Assembly: GCA_016210745.1 (NCBI GenBank)
Contig: JACQTO010000125.1
Span: 18,375 to 82,374 of the forward strand
Reading direction: 5' to 3'
Source of the DNA: Betaproteobacteria bacterium
GTDB lineage: Bacteria > Pseudomonadota > Gammaproteobacteria > Burkholderiales > SG8-39
DNA: 64,000 nucleotides
Shown: piece after piece, positions 1-9,035 of the stretch
Layout: each line of letters opens with the position of its first letter
Position numbering within the stretch: position 1 is the first letter of the stretch
Position numbers and translations under genes: made by a program
The notes under the pieces: generated by a model
Databases searched by the model: none
Told to the model about the DNA's origin: nothing
Seen by the model: only the letters and a program-made list of their open reading frames with translations

Positions 1-905
1 TTTTTGATCTCGTCCACGACCGCGATGGTGTTGGTGCCCGGCTGGCGCTGGACGGCGAGCACGATGCCGCGCTTATCCTTGAAATAGGCGGCCACCTTGT
101 CGTTCTGCACGCCGTCGATCACTCGCCCGACCTCGTTCAGCCGAATGGGCGAGCCATTGCGGTAGGCGACGATGACCGGCCGGAAAGCGGCGGCGTCGTA
201 CAGTTGACCGGTCGCTTGCACGGCGAATGTTCGGTCTTTACCGGATAGAGTGCCGGTGGGGAGGTTTACGTTGGCCTGCGCTACCGCCTGCTCGACCTCG
301 TTGATGCCGACCCCCCGCGCGGCGAGCGCGTTCGGATCGACCTGAACCCGCACCGCGTATTTTTGCTGCCCGAAAACCTGCACCTGCGCCACGCCGCTGA
401 TGGTCGAAATTCTCTGGGCAAGGAACGTCTCGGCGTACTCGTTGACCGTGGACAGCGGCATCGTGTCGGAGGTCAGTGCCAGGTAAAAGACGGCGGCATC
501 CGCCGGGTTCACCTTGCGGAACGATGGCGGCGTGGTCATGGTCGAGGGCAACTGGCGGGCGACGGTGGCGATAGCCGACTGAACGTCCTGCGCGGCGGCG
601 TCGATGTCGCGATCGAGCGAGAACTGCAGGATGATGGCGGTGATGCCCTGGCCGCTCACCGAGGTCATCGAATCGACCCCGGCGATGGTGGTGAACTGCT
701 TCTCCAGCGGGGTGGCCACGGCCGCGGCCATGGTCTCGGGACTGGCGCCGGGCAACTCGCCGCTCACCTGGATGGTGGGAAAATCGACGTTCGGCAGCGC
801 GGAAACCGGCAGCAGTCTGAAGCTAAGCAAGCCGAAAATCAGGATCCCGGCCATTACCAGCACGGTCATCACCGGCCGGCGGATGAATAGCTCAGAAATA
901 TTCAC
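1..905 (-). CDS. RND multidrug efflux transporter, N-terminal part (cut by window edge)
   Basis: The visible 301 codons are the start of an AcrB/MdtB-type inner-membrane proton antiporter, which pumps drugs out through an adaptor and an outer-membrane channel. The protein opens NISELFIRRPVMT, the usual cytoplasmic lead into TM1 (about residues 9-30), followed by the first porter domain with the family's GELPGASPETM and VDSMTSVSGQG segments. GTG at 905 is chosen because no ATG or other start lies upstream in frame and the family begins at this point. The ribosome site is weak. The adaptor gene lies upstream on the same strand, 146 bp away, so the two probably form one operon. The remainder of the gene lies beyond position 1. 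The drug specificity cannot be told from this part. Confidence 0.93.
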   Translation of the reverse strand, partial: MNISELFIRRPVMTVLVMAGILIFGLLSFRLLPVSALPNVDFPTIQVSGELPGASPETMAAAVATPLEKQFTTIAGVDSMTSVSGQGITAIILQFSLDRDIDAAAQDVQSAIATVARQLPSTMTTPPSFRKVNPADAAVFYLALTSDTMPLSTVNEYAETFLAQRISTISGVAQVQVFGQQKYAVRVQVDPNALAARGVGINEVEQAVAQANVNLPTGTLSGKDRTFAVQATGQLYDAAAFRPVIVAYRNGSPIRLNEVGRVIDGVQNDKVAAYFKDKRGIVLAVQRQPGTNTIAVVDEIK

Positions 906-1051
906 GTTACGGAATCCGAGGCTGGAGGCGACCGCACCGGCGTGCTTGCACGGCAGGCAAGTCGCACCTCCCCTGCATGCCGCGCATCCGGTCGCGGGTC
1001 CACCCCGTCACCTATGCGCGCGTGCAAAAAATACAATCAAGCGAGGGGCTC

Positions 1052-2218
1052 TTACGATGGCTTGATGGCGACTTTGGTGCCTGGAGCCAATCGCATTTGG
1101 CCCTGGGTTACCACCTGCTCCCCCTTGGAGAGCCCCTTGGCGATGATGGTGTTGTCGCCGTCGGTTCGATCGACGATGACCTGGCGCACTTCGGCAGTCA
1201 TGTCGGGCTTGACCACCACCACGTGCTGGCCTTCGGGGCCGGTCTGAACCGATTGCGTCGGTATCACGATCGCGTTCTTCTGATCGTAGAGCTTCAACTT
1301 GACGGCGACGAACTGGCCGGGCCACAGCGAGCGGTCCTTGTTCGGAAATTGCGCCCGCAGCTTGATGGTGCCGGTGCTCGGATCGACGGCGTTATCGACA
1401 AACATCAACTGGCCCACAGCGGCCGGCTTGTCCGCCTTTGGCGTGCCCGCCTCGACTGCGAGCGGACCTTTCGACATGTAGGTGCGGATTCTGGAGAGCT
1501 CCTGCTCGGGGACGGCGAAGCTCACGTAAATCGGACTCACTTGATTCAGCACCACCAGCGCATTGGCGTCGTTGGCTTTCACCAGATTGCCCTTCTGAAT
1601 CTGGATCTTGCCCGGATACGCATCGATGGGCGAGCGGATGGTGCAATACTCGAGCTGCAGCCTGGCGCTATCGACTGCCGCGCGGCTGGCGAGGGCGACT
1701 GCGTCGGCGGCCTCGGCATTGGTGCGAATCTGCGCGTAGGCTTCTTTGGAAACGAAGTTCTTTTGCAGCAATTCCTGATAGCGGCGTTCTTGCGAGCGCG
1801 TCTGATCCTTCTGGGCGGTGTCGCGGAGAAAGGCCGCCTCGGCCTGCCGTAACGTGGTTTCGAACGGCCGCGGGTCGATCTTGAACAGCATCTGACCCTG
1901 ACGGACTTCCTGTCCCTCCTTGAATCCGACCTCGACAATCTGTCCGTCCACCCGCGCCTTTACCGCCACCGTAGCGTGCGCTTCGGCATTGCCGATAACG
2001 TTCAGGGTGAAGGCTACGTCCTGCTGCTTGACCGGTGCCACGGCAACGGAGATCGCCGCCGGACCCCGCGGCGCCGACTTGGCGTCCTGCGCCCGAATAT
2101 CGGAACCGAAGAAATACGCGAGCAGCGCCCCGGCAAGCACGATCAGGCCCACGCTGCCGAACAACATCACGCGCTTGGCTGCTGCCGTGGAAGGCGAAGG
2201 CGGAACCGAATAATCCAT
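1052..2218 (-). CDS. RND efflux periplasmic adaptor (HlyD/AcrA family)
   Basis: A 388-residue membrane fusion protein that would bridge the RND pump encoded just downstream to an outer-membrane channel. The N-terminus is short and cytoplasmic with one hydrophobic anchor (about residues 16-36, VMLFGSVGLIVLAG), and there is no lipobox. The biotinyl-lipoyl half motif follows (VEVGFKEGQEVRQGQ, DPRPFE), then a coiled-coil hairpin rich in Ala, Gln and Arg (about 110-165). The second lipoyl half and beta-barrel contain VNQVSPIYVSF-like and PTQSVQTGPEGQ segments. Length and layout match MdtA/MexA-type adaptors. No outer-membrane partner is encoded in the visible part. The gene ends 125 bp before lysA ends, and both are on the minus strand. 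Confidence 0.92.
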   Translation of the reverse strand: MDYSVPPSPSTAAAKRVMLFGSVGLIVLAGALLAYFFGSDIRAQDAKSAPRGPAAISVAVAPVKQQDVAFTLNVIGNAEAHATVAVKARVDGQIVEVGFKEGQEVRQGQMLFKIDPRPFETTLRQAEAAFLRDTAQKDQTRSQERRYQELLQKNFVSKEAYAQIRTNAEAADAVALASRAAVDSARLQLEYCTIRSPIDAYPGKIQIQKGNLVKANDANALVVLNQVSPIYVSFAVPEQELSRIRTYMSKGPLAVEAGTPKADKPAAVGQLMFVDNAVDPSTGTIKLRAQFPNKDRSLWPGQFVAVKLKLYDQKNAIVIPTQSVQTGPEGQHVVVVKPDMTAEVRQVIVDRTDGDNTIIAKGLSKGEQVVTQGQMRLAPGTKVAIKPS

Positions 2219-2343
2219 GCGATTATCGACGATAAACGATTGGGCTACAAAGGAGGCCGTGCCGCTTTGGACCGCTCGCAGTCGGCGTCGTTCTCAATCG
2301 GCTGGCACGCTGCCGCTTCGAATCTGCCAAAGTTCGGCGCAAT

Positions 2344-3591
2344 TTACGGCAAAAAACGCTCGGATGCAAAAAGACTTTCAACCGACTCGCGCGGGCGCAC
2401 GAGGTGAACCGCGGCGCCGTCCACGATAACCTCCGCCGGCCGCGGCCGGGAATTGTAGTTCGAGCTCATGCTCATGCCGTACGCTCCGGCCGAGAGCAGG
2501 GCGAGAAGGTCGCCTTGCTCGACGGCGAGAGGGCGCTCGAGCCCGAGAAAATCCGCAGACTCGCATACCGGGCCTACCACATCCCAGTCGACCCTTTCGA
2601 CAGTGCGCCGGCGCACCGGCACGATATCGTGCCAGGCTCGGTAAAGCGCCGGCCGGAGCAGGTCGTTCATGGCTGCGTCGACCACGGCGAAGTTCTTCAC
2701 CGGACCACGCTTCAAGTACTCGATGCGAGTGAGCAGCATCCCGGCATTGCCCACCAGGGCGCGACCCGGTTCGAACAGGATTTTCACCCGGCGCTCCCCG
2801 AGCGCAGAAAAAAGACGCGCAAGGTAATCGGAGACCGCCGGTGCTTCTTCGTCTCGGTAGCGGATGCCCAGGCCTCCACCCAGATCGAGGTGTTCCAGTC
2901 GGATTCCGGTGGCGTCGAGCACATCGGCGAATTCGAGGACTCTGTCGAGCGCGGCAAGGAATGGTTCGATTGCCGTGATCTGGGAGCCGATATGGACGTC
3001 GATTCCGACCACGCGCACCCGGGGAAGCCGCAGCGCCTTTCGGTACAGCGGCAACGCTTCCTCGTAGCCGACGCCGAATTTGTTTTCAGACAGACCGGTG
3101 GCGATGTATGGATGGGTTTTTGCGTCGATATCCGGGTTGACCCTGATCGAAACCGGTGCCGTTAGGCCGATATCGTCTGCCACGCGCGAAAGGCGCTCCA
3201 ACTCGGGTTCGGATTCCACGTTGAAGCAGAGAATCCCTGCCGCAAGCGCCGCGCGCATTTCGGTTTCGGTCTTACCGACCCCTGAGAAAACGATTTTGTG
3301 CGCCGCACCACCGGCGGCCAGCACGCGCGCCAATTCACCGCCGGATACGATATCGAATCCGGCGCCCAGACGTGCGAACAGGTTCAGGATGGCAAGGTTG
3401 GAGTTTGCCTTGACCGCGTAGCAGATGAGCGTCTCGCGGCCGGCGCACGCCTGCTCGAATTCGCGGTAGGCTGCTTCGAGTGCGGCGCGCGAATAGACCC
3501 AGCAGGGGGTGCCGTACTGGCCTGCGATTGTTTCCAGGGGAAGCGACTCGACGCATAGCGCCCCGTCCTCGCGGAAGTAGGTGAGGCTCAC
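2344..3591 (-). CDS. lysA: Diaminopimelate decarboxylase
   Basis: This PLP enzyme decarboxylates meso-diaminopimelate to L-lysine, the last step of lysine synthesis, in the cytoplasm. It has 415 residues, the usual length. The PLP lysine lies in CYAVKANSN (K61). The TIM-barrel phosphate-binding segment has the LDLGGGLGIRY motif, and the substrate-contacting cysteine lies in GPVCESADFLG near the C-terminus. The start is GTG at 3591. Its GTGA overlaps the TGA of lptM upstream, which indicates translational coupling. The lysA-lptM pair facing cyaY is a conserved proteobacterial arrangement. Confidence 0.98.
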   Translation of the reverse strand: MSLTYFREDGALCVESLPLETIAGQYGTPCWVYSRAALEAAYREFEQACAGRETLICYAVKANSNLAILNLFARLGAGFDIVSGGELARVLAAGGAAHKIVFSGVGKTETEMRAALAAGILCFNVESEPELERLSRVADDIGLTAPVSIRVNPDIDAKTHPYIATGLSENKFGVGYEEALPLYRKALRLPRVRVVGIDVHIGSQITAIEPFLAALDRVLEFADVLDATGIRLEHLDLGGGLGIRYRDEEAPAVSDYLARLFSALGERRVKILFEPGRALVGNAGMLLTRIEYLKRGPVKNFAVVDAAMNDLLRPALYRAWHDIVPVRRRTVERVDWDVVGPVCESADFLGLERPLAVEQGDLLALLSAGAYGMSMSSNYNSRPRPAEVIVDGAAVHLVRPRESVESLFASERFLP

Positions 3592-3707
3592 TTGCGCGAC
3601 TGCTCTTGCTGTGGCCGTTCGGGCGGCGGCAGGTACAACGCCCCCCGCGTCCCGCAGGCATTCAAGGCGAGCGCGAGCAGTACAATAGCGGCGGCGCTAC
3701 GAAGCAT
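3588..3707 (-). CDS. lptM: LptM-like (YifL) small outer-membrane lipoprotein
   Basis: A 39-codon gene just upstream of lysA, sharing a 4-bp GTGA overlap with it. The product starts MLRSAAAIVLLALALNAC, a complete lipoprotein signal with lipobox LNAC and the acylated cysteine at residue 18. It then continues GTRGALYLPPP, matching the LptM pattern CGxxGPLYxPP. In enterobacteria LptM binds the LptDE lipopolysaccharide translocon and helps LptD disulfide formation. The role here is inferred from motif and neighbourhood. The gene is short enough to be missed by length cut-offs. Confidence 0.88.
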   Translation of the reverse strand: MLRSAAAIVLLALALNACGTRGALYLPPPERPQQEQSRK

Positions 3708-3839
3708 TGCGCCGTTCCGATGGAATGTCCGAATCAATTGGCGGATGGATCTTCATGCAATCGATCTGGGGGGCTTGCAGAGCAGGGCGATCCCCGCTGT
3801 TCAAGGTTCTTCCAGCCCCTGCAAAATTCTAGCATGCGC

Positions 3840-4163
3840 ATGACCGAGTCCGATTTCAATGCCGCGGCCGATAAGGTGCTTGCGGCGCTTGCCCGTTCGC
3901 TCGAGGAAAGCGGCGCCGACTGCGACGCCGAGTTCAAGGGCGACGGGGTACTGGAGTTCGAGTTCGAAGATGGTGGCCGCATCATCGTCAATCGGCACAG
4001 CGCGGCCCAGGAAATCTGGGTTGCCGCCAAGTCCGGCGGTTTTCACTTCCGCTTTGACGGGGCCAGATGGGTGAACACCCGCGACGCGACGGAACTGTTC
4101 GCCGCGCTCTCGAAACTCGTCGGCGATCACTGTGGGCGCGCGGTCGCCCTGCGTGGTCAATAG
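3840..4163 (+). CDS. cyaY: Frataxin-like iron-sulfur assembly protein CyaY
   Basis: A 107-residue cytoplasmic frataxin homologue that modulates the IscS/IscU iron-sulfur assembly machine and binds iron through acidic residues. The start MTESDFNAAADKVL matches the family N-terminus, and the first helix carries the acidic run EESGADCDAEF. The beta-sheet core has GVLEFEFEDGGRIIVN and the diagnostic QEIWVAAKSGGFHF. ATG at 3840 is preferred over ATG at 3834 because the family begins MTES/MNDS. It is divergent from lptM-lysA, as in many beta- and gammaproteobacteria. Confidence 0.96.
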   Translation: MTESDFNAAADKVLAALARSLEESGADCDAEFKGDGVLEFEFEDGGRIIVNRHSAAQEIWVAAKSGGFHFRFDGARWVNTRDATELFAALSKLVGDHCGRAVALRGQ

Positions 4164-4213
4164 CGGCTGTGCCAAGCGCCTGGCGGACGATTATCGCGCG
4201 CGCATCACCATCG

Positions 4214-6514
4214 TCAATAAAGCTGATTCTTGATTTCCTCGGGTGAGCGCAGCCCCTCGCTTGGGCCCGGTTCAGGCGGCACGTTCTCGCGGTAAAAGTA
4301 TTCGGACTTTCCCTCCGGCGACAGTAGACCCCCTTCGCCTATGGCGGCCCGCACCACGCCTTCGGGCAACGTCATAAAGGTCTCGGGCATCCCCTTGAGC
4401 GCCTTGGCCATGTAATTGATCCAGATCGGCAGCGCCGCTGCCGACCCGGTTTCGTTCGATCCGAGCCTTCGCGGTTGGTCGAATCCGACCCAGGCGACTC
4501 CTACCAGCATCGGATGGTAGCCCGCAAACCAGGCATCGACGAAGTCGTTGGTCGTGCCCGTCTTGCCAGCCAGATCGTTCCGGCCGAGAGACCTAGCGCG
4601 CGCGGCAGTGCCGTAGCGCACGACATCGTGCAACATGCTGTCCATCACGAAAGCGTTCCGCGGATCGATCGCCCGCAGTGTTTCGTCGCCGGCCTGCCGG
4701 ATCTGCGCCTGCGCCAGTACGTTGCCGCGGTCGTCAACGATCTTGCTGATGATATAGGGCTCGACCTTATAGCCGCCAGTGGCGAACACCGAATAGGCGC
4801 GAGCCATCTGCCAGGGCGTTACCGAGCCAGCGCCCAGAGCCAGGGTGAGGTAAGGCGGGTGTTTGTCGGCATCGAAACCGAAGCGGGTCACGTAATCCTG
4901 GGCGTACCGGGTCCCGATAGCCTGCAGGATGCGAATGGAGACCATGTTCTTGGACTTGGCCAAGCCGGTGCGCATGCGCATCGGCCCTTCGTACTTGCCG
5001 TCATAGTTCTTCGGCTCCCATACCTGTCCGCCGGTATGCGTGGCATCCACTACCACCGGTGCGTCGTTTATCACCGTCGCGGGAGTGAACCCTTTTTCCA
5101 GCGAAGCCGAGTAAATGAAGGGCTTGAACGAAGAACCGGGCTGGCGCCACGCCTGGGTCACATGGTTGTACTTGTTGCGGTGGAAGTCGAATCCGCCCAC
5201 CAGCGCGCGCACCGCACCGTCCTGCGGATGGAGGGAGACGAAGGCGCCTTCTACCTCGGGCAGCTGCAGGATCTGCCAGCGGTCCTTGTCGTCCTTGGCG
5301 ATCCGGATCACCGCGCCGCGGCGGATGCGCTTGTTGGGAAGCGCTTTCTCCTCGAGCGCGCGCGCCGCGAATTTCAGCCCGTCGCCGGAAATTCTCACCA
5401 CTTCGCCGCCGCGGCGCCAGGCGCGAACTTCCGACGGGGATGCCTCCAGGACCAGTGCTGCGACCAGATCGTCACTGTCGAGGTGCTCGGCTAGCGCCTC
5501 TTCGTAGGTCTCCTCGCCCTGGCCCATATCGCTCGGGTCGATGTAGCCCTCCGGTCCGCGGTAGCCATGACGTCGGTCGTAGTCCAGCAAGCCGCGGCGC
5601 ACTGCGGCGTAAGCGGCTTCCTGGTCGGCTTTGACGATGGTCGTGTAGACGCGAAACCCGCGGCTATAGACCGCCTCGGGGTAACGCTCGTAGAGCATTT
5701 GCCGCACCATTTCGGCTACGTACTCGGCGTGGACCTTGAAGTCGTCGATGTCGCGTTTGACTCCAAGCGGTGTCTTCTGGGCAGCCGCGACTTGCTCCTC
5801 GCTCAGGAAACCCAGTTCGGCCATGCGGCGCAGGACATAGAGTTGGCGCTGTTTTGCCCGGTTGGGGTTGACCACCGGGTTGAATAACGAAGGGGCTTTG
5901 GGCAGGCCGGCAAGCACCGTCGCCTCCGCGGCATTGAGCTGCGAGAGGGTCTTGCCGAAATAGGTGTGCGCTGCGGCGGCAAATCCGTAGGCCCGTTGTC
6001 CCAAGTAAATTTGATTGATGTACAGCTCCAGGATCTGATCCTTGCTCAGGCTCGACTCGATCTTGAAGGACAGCAGGGCCTCGTAGAGTTTGCGCGTGAG
6101 GGTCTTTTCCGAGGAGAGGAAGAAATTTCGTGCCACCTGCATGGTGATGGTCGAGGCCCCTTGGCGCTTGCCCCCGCCGACGAGATTGGAGTACGCTGCC
6201 CGGACCACGCCGAGGTAATCCACCCCGGTGTGCTGATAAAAGCGCTCGTCCTCGGCAGCAAGGATCGCGTTTTTCATGATCGCCGGGACCTCGTTGATCC
6301 TCACGAACGAGCGGCGCTCTTCGCCGAACTCGCCGATCAGGACGCCGTCGGCCGTGTAGACCCGCAGCGGAATCTTCGGCTGGTAATCAGTGAGAACTTC
6401 AATGGATGGCAGGTTGGGTAAGGCGAGCAGCACCACGAATCCGGCCAATGCGGCGCCCACTATGGCCGACCCGACGAGCAGTGCCAACGGAAATGCGAAC
6501 CAGCGTGACCACAT
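4214..6514 (-). CDS. mrcA: Penicillin-binding protein 1A (bifunctional glycosyltransferase/transpeptidase)
   Basis: A 766-residue class A PBP that polymerises and crosslinks peptidoglycan. It has a short cytoplasmic tail, one N-terminal TM (about 8-32), and a GT51 domain with EDERFYQHTGVDY (catalytic Glu near residue 88) and GASTITMQVARNFF. The inserted OB-like region is followed by the transpeptidase, with PGSSFKPF (serine near 460), SKN and AGKTGTTND. It is shorter than E. coli PBP1A (850), mainly in the insert and C-tail. The gene is divergent from pilM across 173 bp, the usual ponA-pilM arrangement of this bacterial group. Confidence 0.97.
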   Translation of the reverse strand: MWSRWFAFPLALLVGSAIVGAALAGFVVLLALPNLPSIEVLTDYQPKIPLRVYTADGVLIGEFGEERRSFVRINEVPAIMKNAILAAEDERFYQHTGVDYLGVVRAAYSNLVGGGKRQGASTITMQVARNFFLSSEKTLTRKLYEALLSFKIESSLSKDQILELYINQIYLGQRAYGFAAAAHTYFGKTLSQLNAAEATVLAGLPKAPSLFNPVVNPNRAKQRQLYVLRRMAELGFLSEEQVAAAQKTPLGVKRDIDDFKVHAEYVAEMVRQMLYERYPEAVYSRGFRVYTTIVKADQEAAYAAVRRGLLDYDRRHGYRGPEGYIDPSDMGQGEETYEEALAEHLDSDDLVAALVLEASPSEVRAWRRGGEVVRISGDGLKFAARALEEKALPNKRIRRGAVIRIAKDDKDRWQILQLPEVEGAFVSLHPQDGAVRALVGGFDFHRNKYNHVTQAWRQPGSSFKPFIYSASLEKGFTPATVINDAPVVVDATHTGGQVWEPKNYDGKYEGPMRMRTGLAKSKNMVSIRILQAIGTRYAQDYVTRFGFDADKHPPYLTLALGAGSVTPWQMARAYSVFATGGYKVEPYIISKIVDDRGNVLAQAQIRQAGDETLRAIDPRNAFVMDSMLHDVVRYGTAARARSLGRNDLAGKTGTTNDFVDAWFAGYHPMLVGVAWVGFDQPRRLGSNETGSAAALPIWINYMAKALKGMPETFMTLPEGVVRAAIGEGGLLSPEGKSEYFYRENVPPEPGPSEGLRSPEEIKNQLY

Positions 6515-6617
6515 TCTCAGGGGGTTCCTTTCGGGGGCAATTATAGGCGCAGGGGGCTAACCTGGGCCACCCGGGGCTGAAAACAATGAGGAAATAATTG
6601 CTTTACAGTATGGGATG

Positions 6618-6647
6618 TTGTTGCTAGGATTTAACGTAGATTATACT
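6618..6647 (+). promoter_or_regulatory. Candidate sigma-70 promoter of pilMNOPQ
   Basis: TTGTTG (6618-6623) and TATACT (6642-6647) are separated by 18 bp in an AT-rich stretch 41 bp before pilM. This is the only convincing promoter-like pair in the mrcA-pilM gap. It is assigned by eye only. Confidence 0.45.
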
Positions 6648-6687
6648 TTTCGCGCCTAACAAGGCATACAAGAACGAGAATCCTGTC

Positions 6688-7770
6688 TTGGAACTGAATT
6701 TCGACATCTTCAAGCCGAAGACCCCACCGCTGTTCGGGCTGGATATCAGTTCGTCGTCGATCAAAATGGTCGAGGTGAGCGACGCGGGCAAGGGCGGGAC
6801 GCGATTGGAATACTACATCATCGAGCCCCTGCCGAAGGATGCGGTCGTCGACGGCAATATCACTAACCTAGACGCGGTGGTCGAGGCGGTGCAGCGTGCC
6901 TGGTCGAAGAAAATGCGCACGCGGACCAAGAACGTTGCCCTGGCGCTGCCGAGTGCGGCCGTTATCACCAAGAAAATAACGGTGCCCGCCGGTTTGAGCG
7001 AGGAAGAACTCGAGCTGCAGGTAGAAACCGAGGCCAATCAATACATTCCTTTTGCGCTGGAAGAGGTGAACCTGGACTTTCAGGTGATCGGCCCGGCGCC
7101 CTCGGGCGCCGAAGAGGTCGAGGTGCTGATTGCCGCGTCGCGCAAGGAAAAAGTGGAAGACCGGGTCGCGGTGGCGGAGGCCGCGGGGCTCAAGGCGATC
7201 GTCATGGACGTCGAATCCTACGCGGTTCAGACCTCGTTCAAGATGATCAGCAAGCAGTTTCCGAACGACGGACGCGACCAAAATATTGCCCTGGTCGACA
7301 TCGGCGCCAACGTCATGAACATTACGGTGCTCCGCAATGACCAGGCGGTGTACAACCGCGAGCAGGCGTTTGGAGGCTCGCAGCTCACCCAGGACATCAT
7401 GCGCCAGTACGGCATGAGCCAGGAGGAGGCCGAGAGCGCTAAACGCTCGGGCGGTCTGCCGGATAATTACGAGTCCGAAGTCCTAAAACCATTCATGGAA
7501 AATGCCGCACTCGAAATTCAGCGCGCGTTGCAGTTTTTCTTCACTTCGACCCAGTACAACACCGTCGAACACATATTGCTGACTGGGGGCTCGGCCGTCC
7601 TACCGGGTCTGGACGAGGTGGTGACCAGACATACCGAGATCAATACCGTGGTTGCCAATCCGTTCCTGGATATGGCGATCTCGCCGCGCGTGCAGGTGAA
7701 AAAACTGGCCGCCGACGCGCCGTCGCTGATGATCGCCTGCGGCCTTGCGATGCGGAGGTTCGATCCGTGA
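6688..7770 (+). CDS. pilM: Type IV pilus assembly ATPase-fold protein PilM
   Basis: A 360-residue actin-like cytoplasmic protein that binds the N-terminus of PilN and couples the inner-membrane alignment complex to the pilus motor. The N-terminus has FGLDISSSSIKMVEVSD, the FtsA/PilM phosphate-1 region. Later come VDIGANVMNITV and LTGGSAVLPGLDE, the phosphate-2 and adenosine segments. The start is TTG at 6688 (MELNFDIFKPKTPPLFG), since no in-frame ATG precedes the fold. It overlaps pilN at GTGATG and begins a five-gene operon. Confidence 0.97.
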   Translation: MELNFDIFKPKTPPLFGLDISSSSIKMVEVSDAGKGGTRLEYYIIEPLPKDAVVDGNITNLDAVVEAVQRAWSKKMRTRTKNVALALPSAAVITKKITVPAGLSEEELELQVETEANQYIPFALEEVNLDFQVIGPAPSGAEEVEVLIAASRKEKVEDRVAVAEAAGLKAIVMDVESYAVQTSFKMISKQFPNDGRDQNIALVDIGANVMNITVLRNDQAVYNREQAFGGSQLTQDIMRQYGMSQEEAESAKRSGGLPDNYESEVLKPFMENAALEIQRALQFFFTSTQYNTVEHILLTGGSAVLPGLDEVVTRHTEINTVVANPFLDMAISPRVQVKKLAADAPSLMIACGLAMRRFDP

Positions 7771-8369
7771 TGCGAATCAATCTTCTGCCGTGGCGCGAAG
7801 CGCGTCGCGCGGCGCAGCGCAAGCACATTGCCGCCATGGCCGGGATGGTGGCGGTCCTCGGCATTGCCATTGTTATTCTGGTGCACGGCTTGCTCGCGAC
7901 GCGGATCGCTTTCCAGAACGACCGTAACGAGTTTCTGAACAAGGAAAACGCTCAACTCGACAAGGAAATCGCCGAGATCAAGAAGCTCAAGGACGAGATT
8001 GCGGCGTTGCTTGCGCGCAAGCAGGTCATCGAGAGGCTGCAATCGGACCGCGCACAGGCTGTATATCTGCTGGATCAGTTGGTGCGCCAGGTCCCCGACG
8101 GGGTCTATCTCAAGTCGATCAAGCAGCAGGGGCAGAAGGTCAATCTCACCGGATACGCGCAGTCGAACGCGCGCGTGTCGACGCTGATGCGCAATCTGGG
8201 TTCCTCGCCTTATCTTCAGACCCCGGACCTGGTGGAGATAAAAGCCACCATGGTCAGCAACAAACGGGTATCCGAATTCAACATGAACGTGAGCCTGAAG
8301 CAACAGCAGACCGAGGATGTCGGCAAGGCCGGGCCAGCCAAGGCCGGCGCTGCGGCAGGCAAAGGGTAG
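7770..8369 (+). CDS. pilN: Type IV pilus inner-membrane protein PilN
   Basis: A bitopic protein that pairs with PilO in the periplasm and holds PilM at the membrane. The first residues MRINLLPWREARR form the conserved PilM-binding peptide. One TM follows (about 22-44), then a coiled coil (about 50-90, FLNKENAQLDKEIAEIKKL) and the small ferredoxin-like domain with VYLKSIKQQGQKVNLTG. ATG at 7770 overlaps the pilM stop. GTG at 7767 is an alternative giving one more residue. The C-terminal tail is rich in Lys, Gly and Ala. Confidence 0.95.
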   Translation: MRINLLPWREARRAAQRKHIAAMAGMVAVLGIAIVILVHGLLATRIAFQNDRNEFLNKENAQLDKEIAEIKKLKDEIAALLARKQVIERLQSDRAQAVYLLDQLVRQVPDGVYLKSIKQQGQKVNLTGYAQSNARVSTLMRNLGSSPYLQTPDLVEIKATMVSNKRVSEFNMNVSLKQQQTEDVGKAGPAKAGAAAGKG

Positions 8370-8375
8370 CGTGGT

Positions 8376-9035
8376 ATGGGAGGCATAAAGCAGCTGCTCG
8401 AGCAGTTCAAGAACCTCAATCCGAAGGACCCCGGCGTTTGGCCGCCGCTGCCCAAGGCGGCGCTGCTGGTACTCGTGTTGGTGGCTATCCTCGTGGCCGG
8501 ATATTTTGTCGATTGGTCGGGTCAGCTCGAGGCGCTCGAGGCCGGGCGTAGCCAGGAAATCAAGCTGAAGAACGACTACAAGTCGAAAAAGCAGCAGGCA
8601 GTCAACCTCGATTTGTACCGGCAACAGTTGCGCGAGATCGACAGCTCCTTCGGCGCGCTGCTCAAGCAGTTGCCCAACAAGTCGCAGATGGATGCGCTGC
8701 TGGTCGACATCAACCAAGCGGGCCTGGGCCGCGGACTGCAATTCGACCTGTTCAAGCCCGCGCCGCAAGAGCTGTTGCGTGAGTTCTACGCGGAGCTGCC
8801 GATTACGCTCAAGATCAACGGCAACTACCATGACATCGGGCAGTTCGCGAGCGATATCGGACAGCTGTCGCGGATCGTTACGTTGAATGACATCGCGCTG
8901 GCTACAGGCAAGGAAGGTTCGATCGTCATGGATGCAACGGCGAAGACCTTTCGTTATCTGGATGAAGAAGAAGTCGCGGCGCAGCGCAAGGCCGTTGCCC
9001 AGAAGGCTGCCGGCGCCAAGGCGGCGAAAAAATGA
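8376..9035 (+). CDS. pilO: Type IV pilus inner-membrane protein PilO
   Basis: A 219-residue bitopic partner of PilN. It has a cytoplasmic N-terminus and a TM at about 30-50 (AALLVLVLVAILVAGYFVDW). A coiled coil and a periplasmic domain follow, containing the family segments LLKQLPNKSQMDALLVDIN and YHDIGQFASDIGQLSRIVTL. Its last codons overlap the start of pilP by 4 bp, so the two are probably translated together. Confidence 0.95.
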   Translation: MGGIKQLLEQFKNLNPKDPGVWPPLPKAALLVLVLVAILVAGYFVDWSGQLEALEAGRSQEIKLKNDYKSKKQQAVNLDLYRQQLREIDSSFGALLKQLPNKSQMDALLVDINQAGLGRGLQFDLFKPAPQELLREFYAELPITLKINGNYHDIGQFASDIGQLSRIVTLNDIALATGKEGSIVMDATAKTFRYLDEEEVAAQRKAVAQKAAGAKAAKK

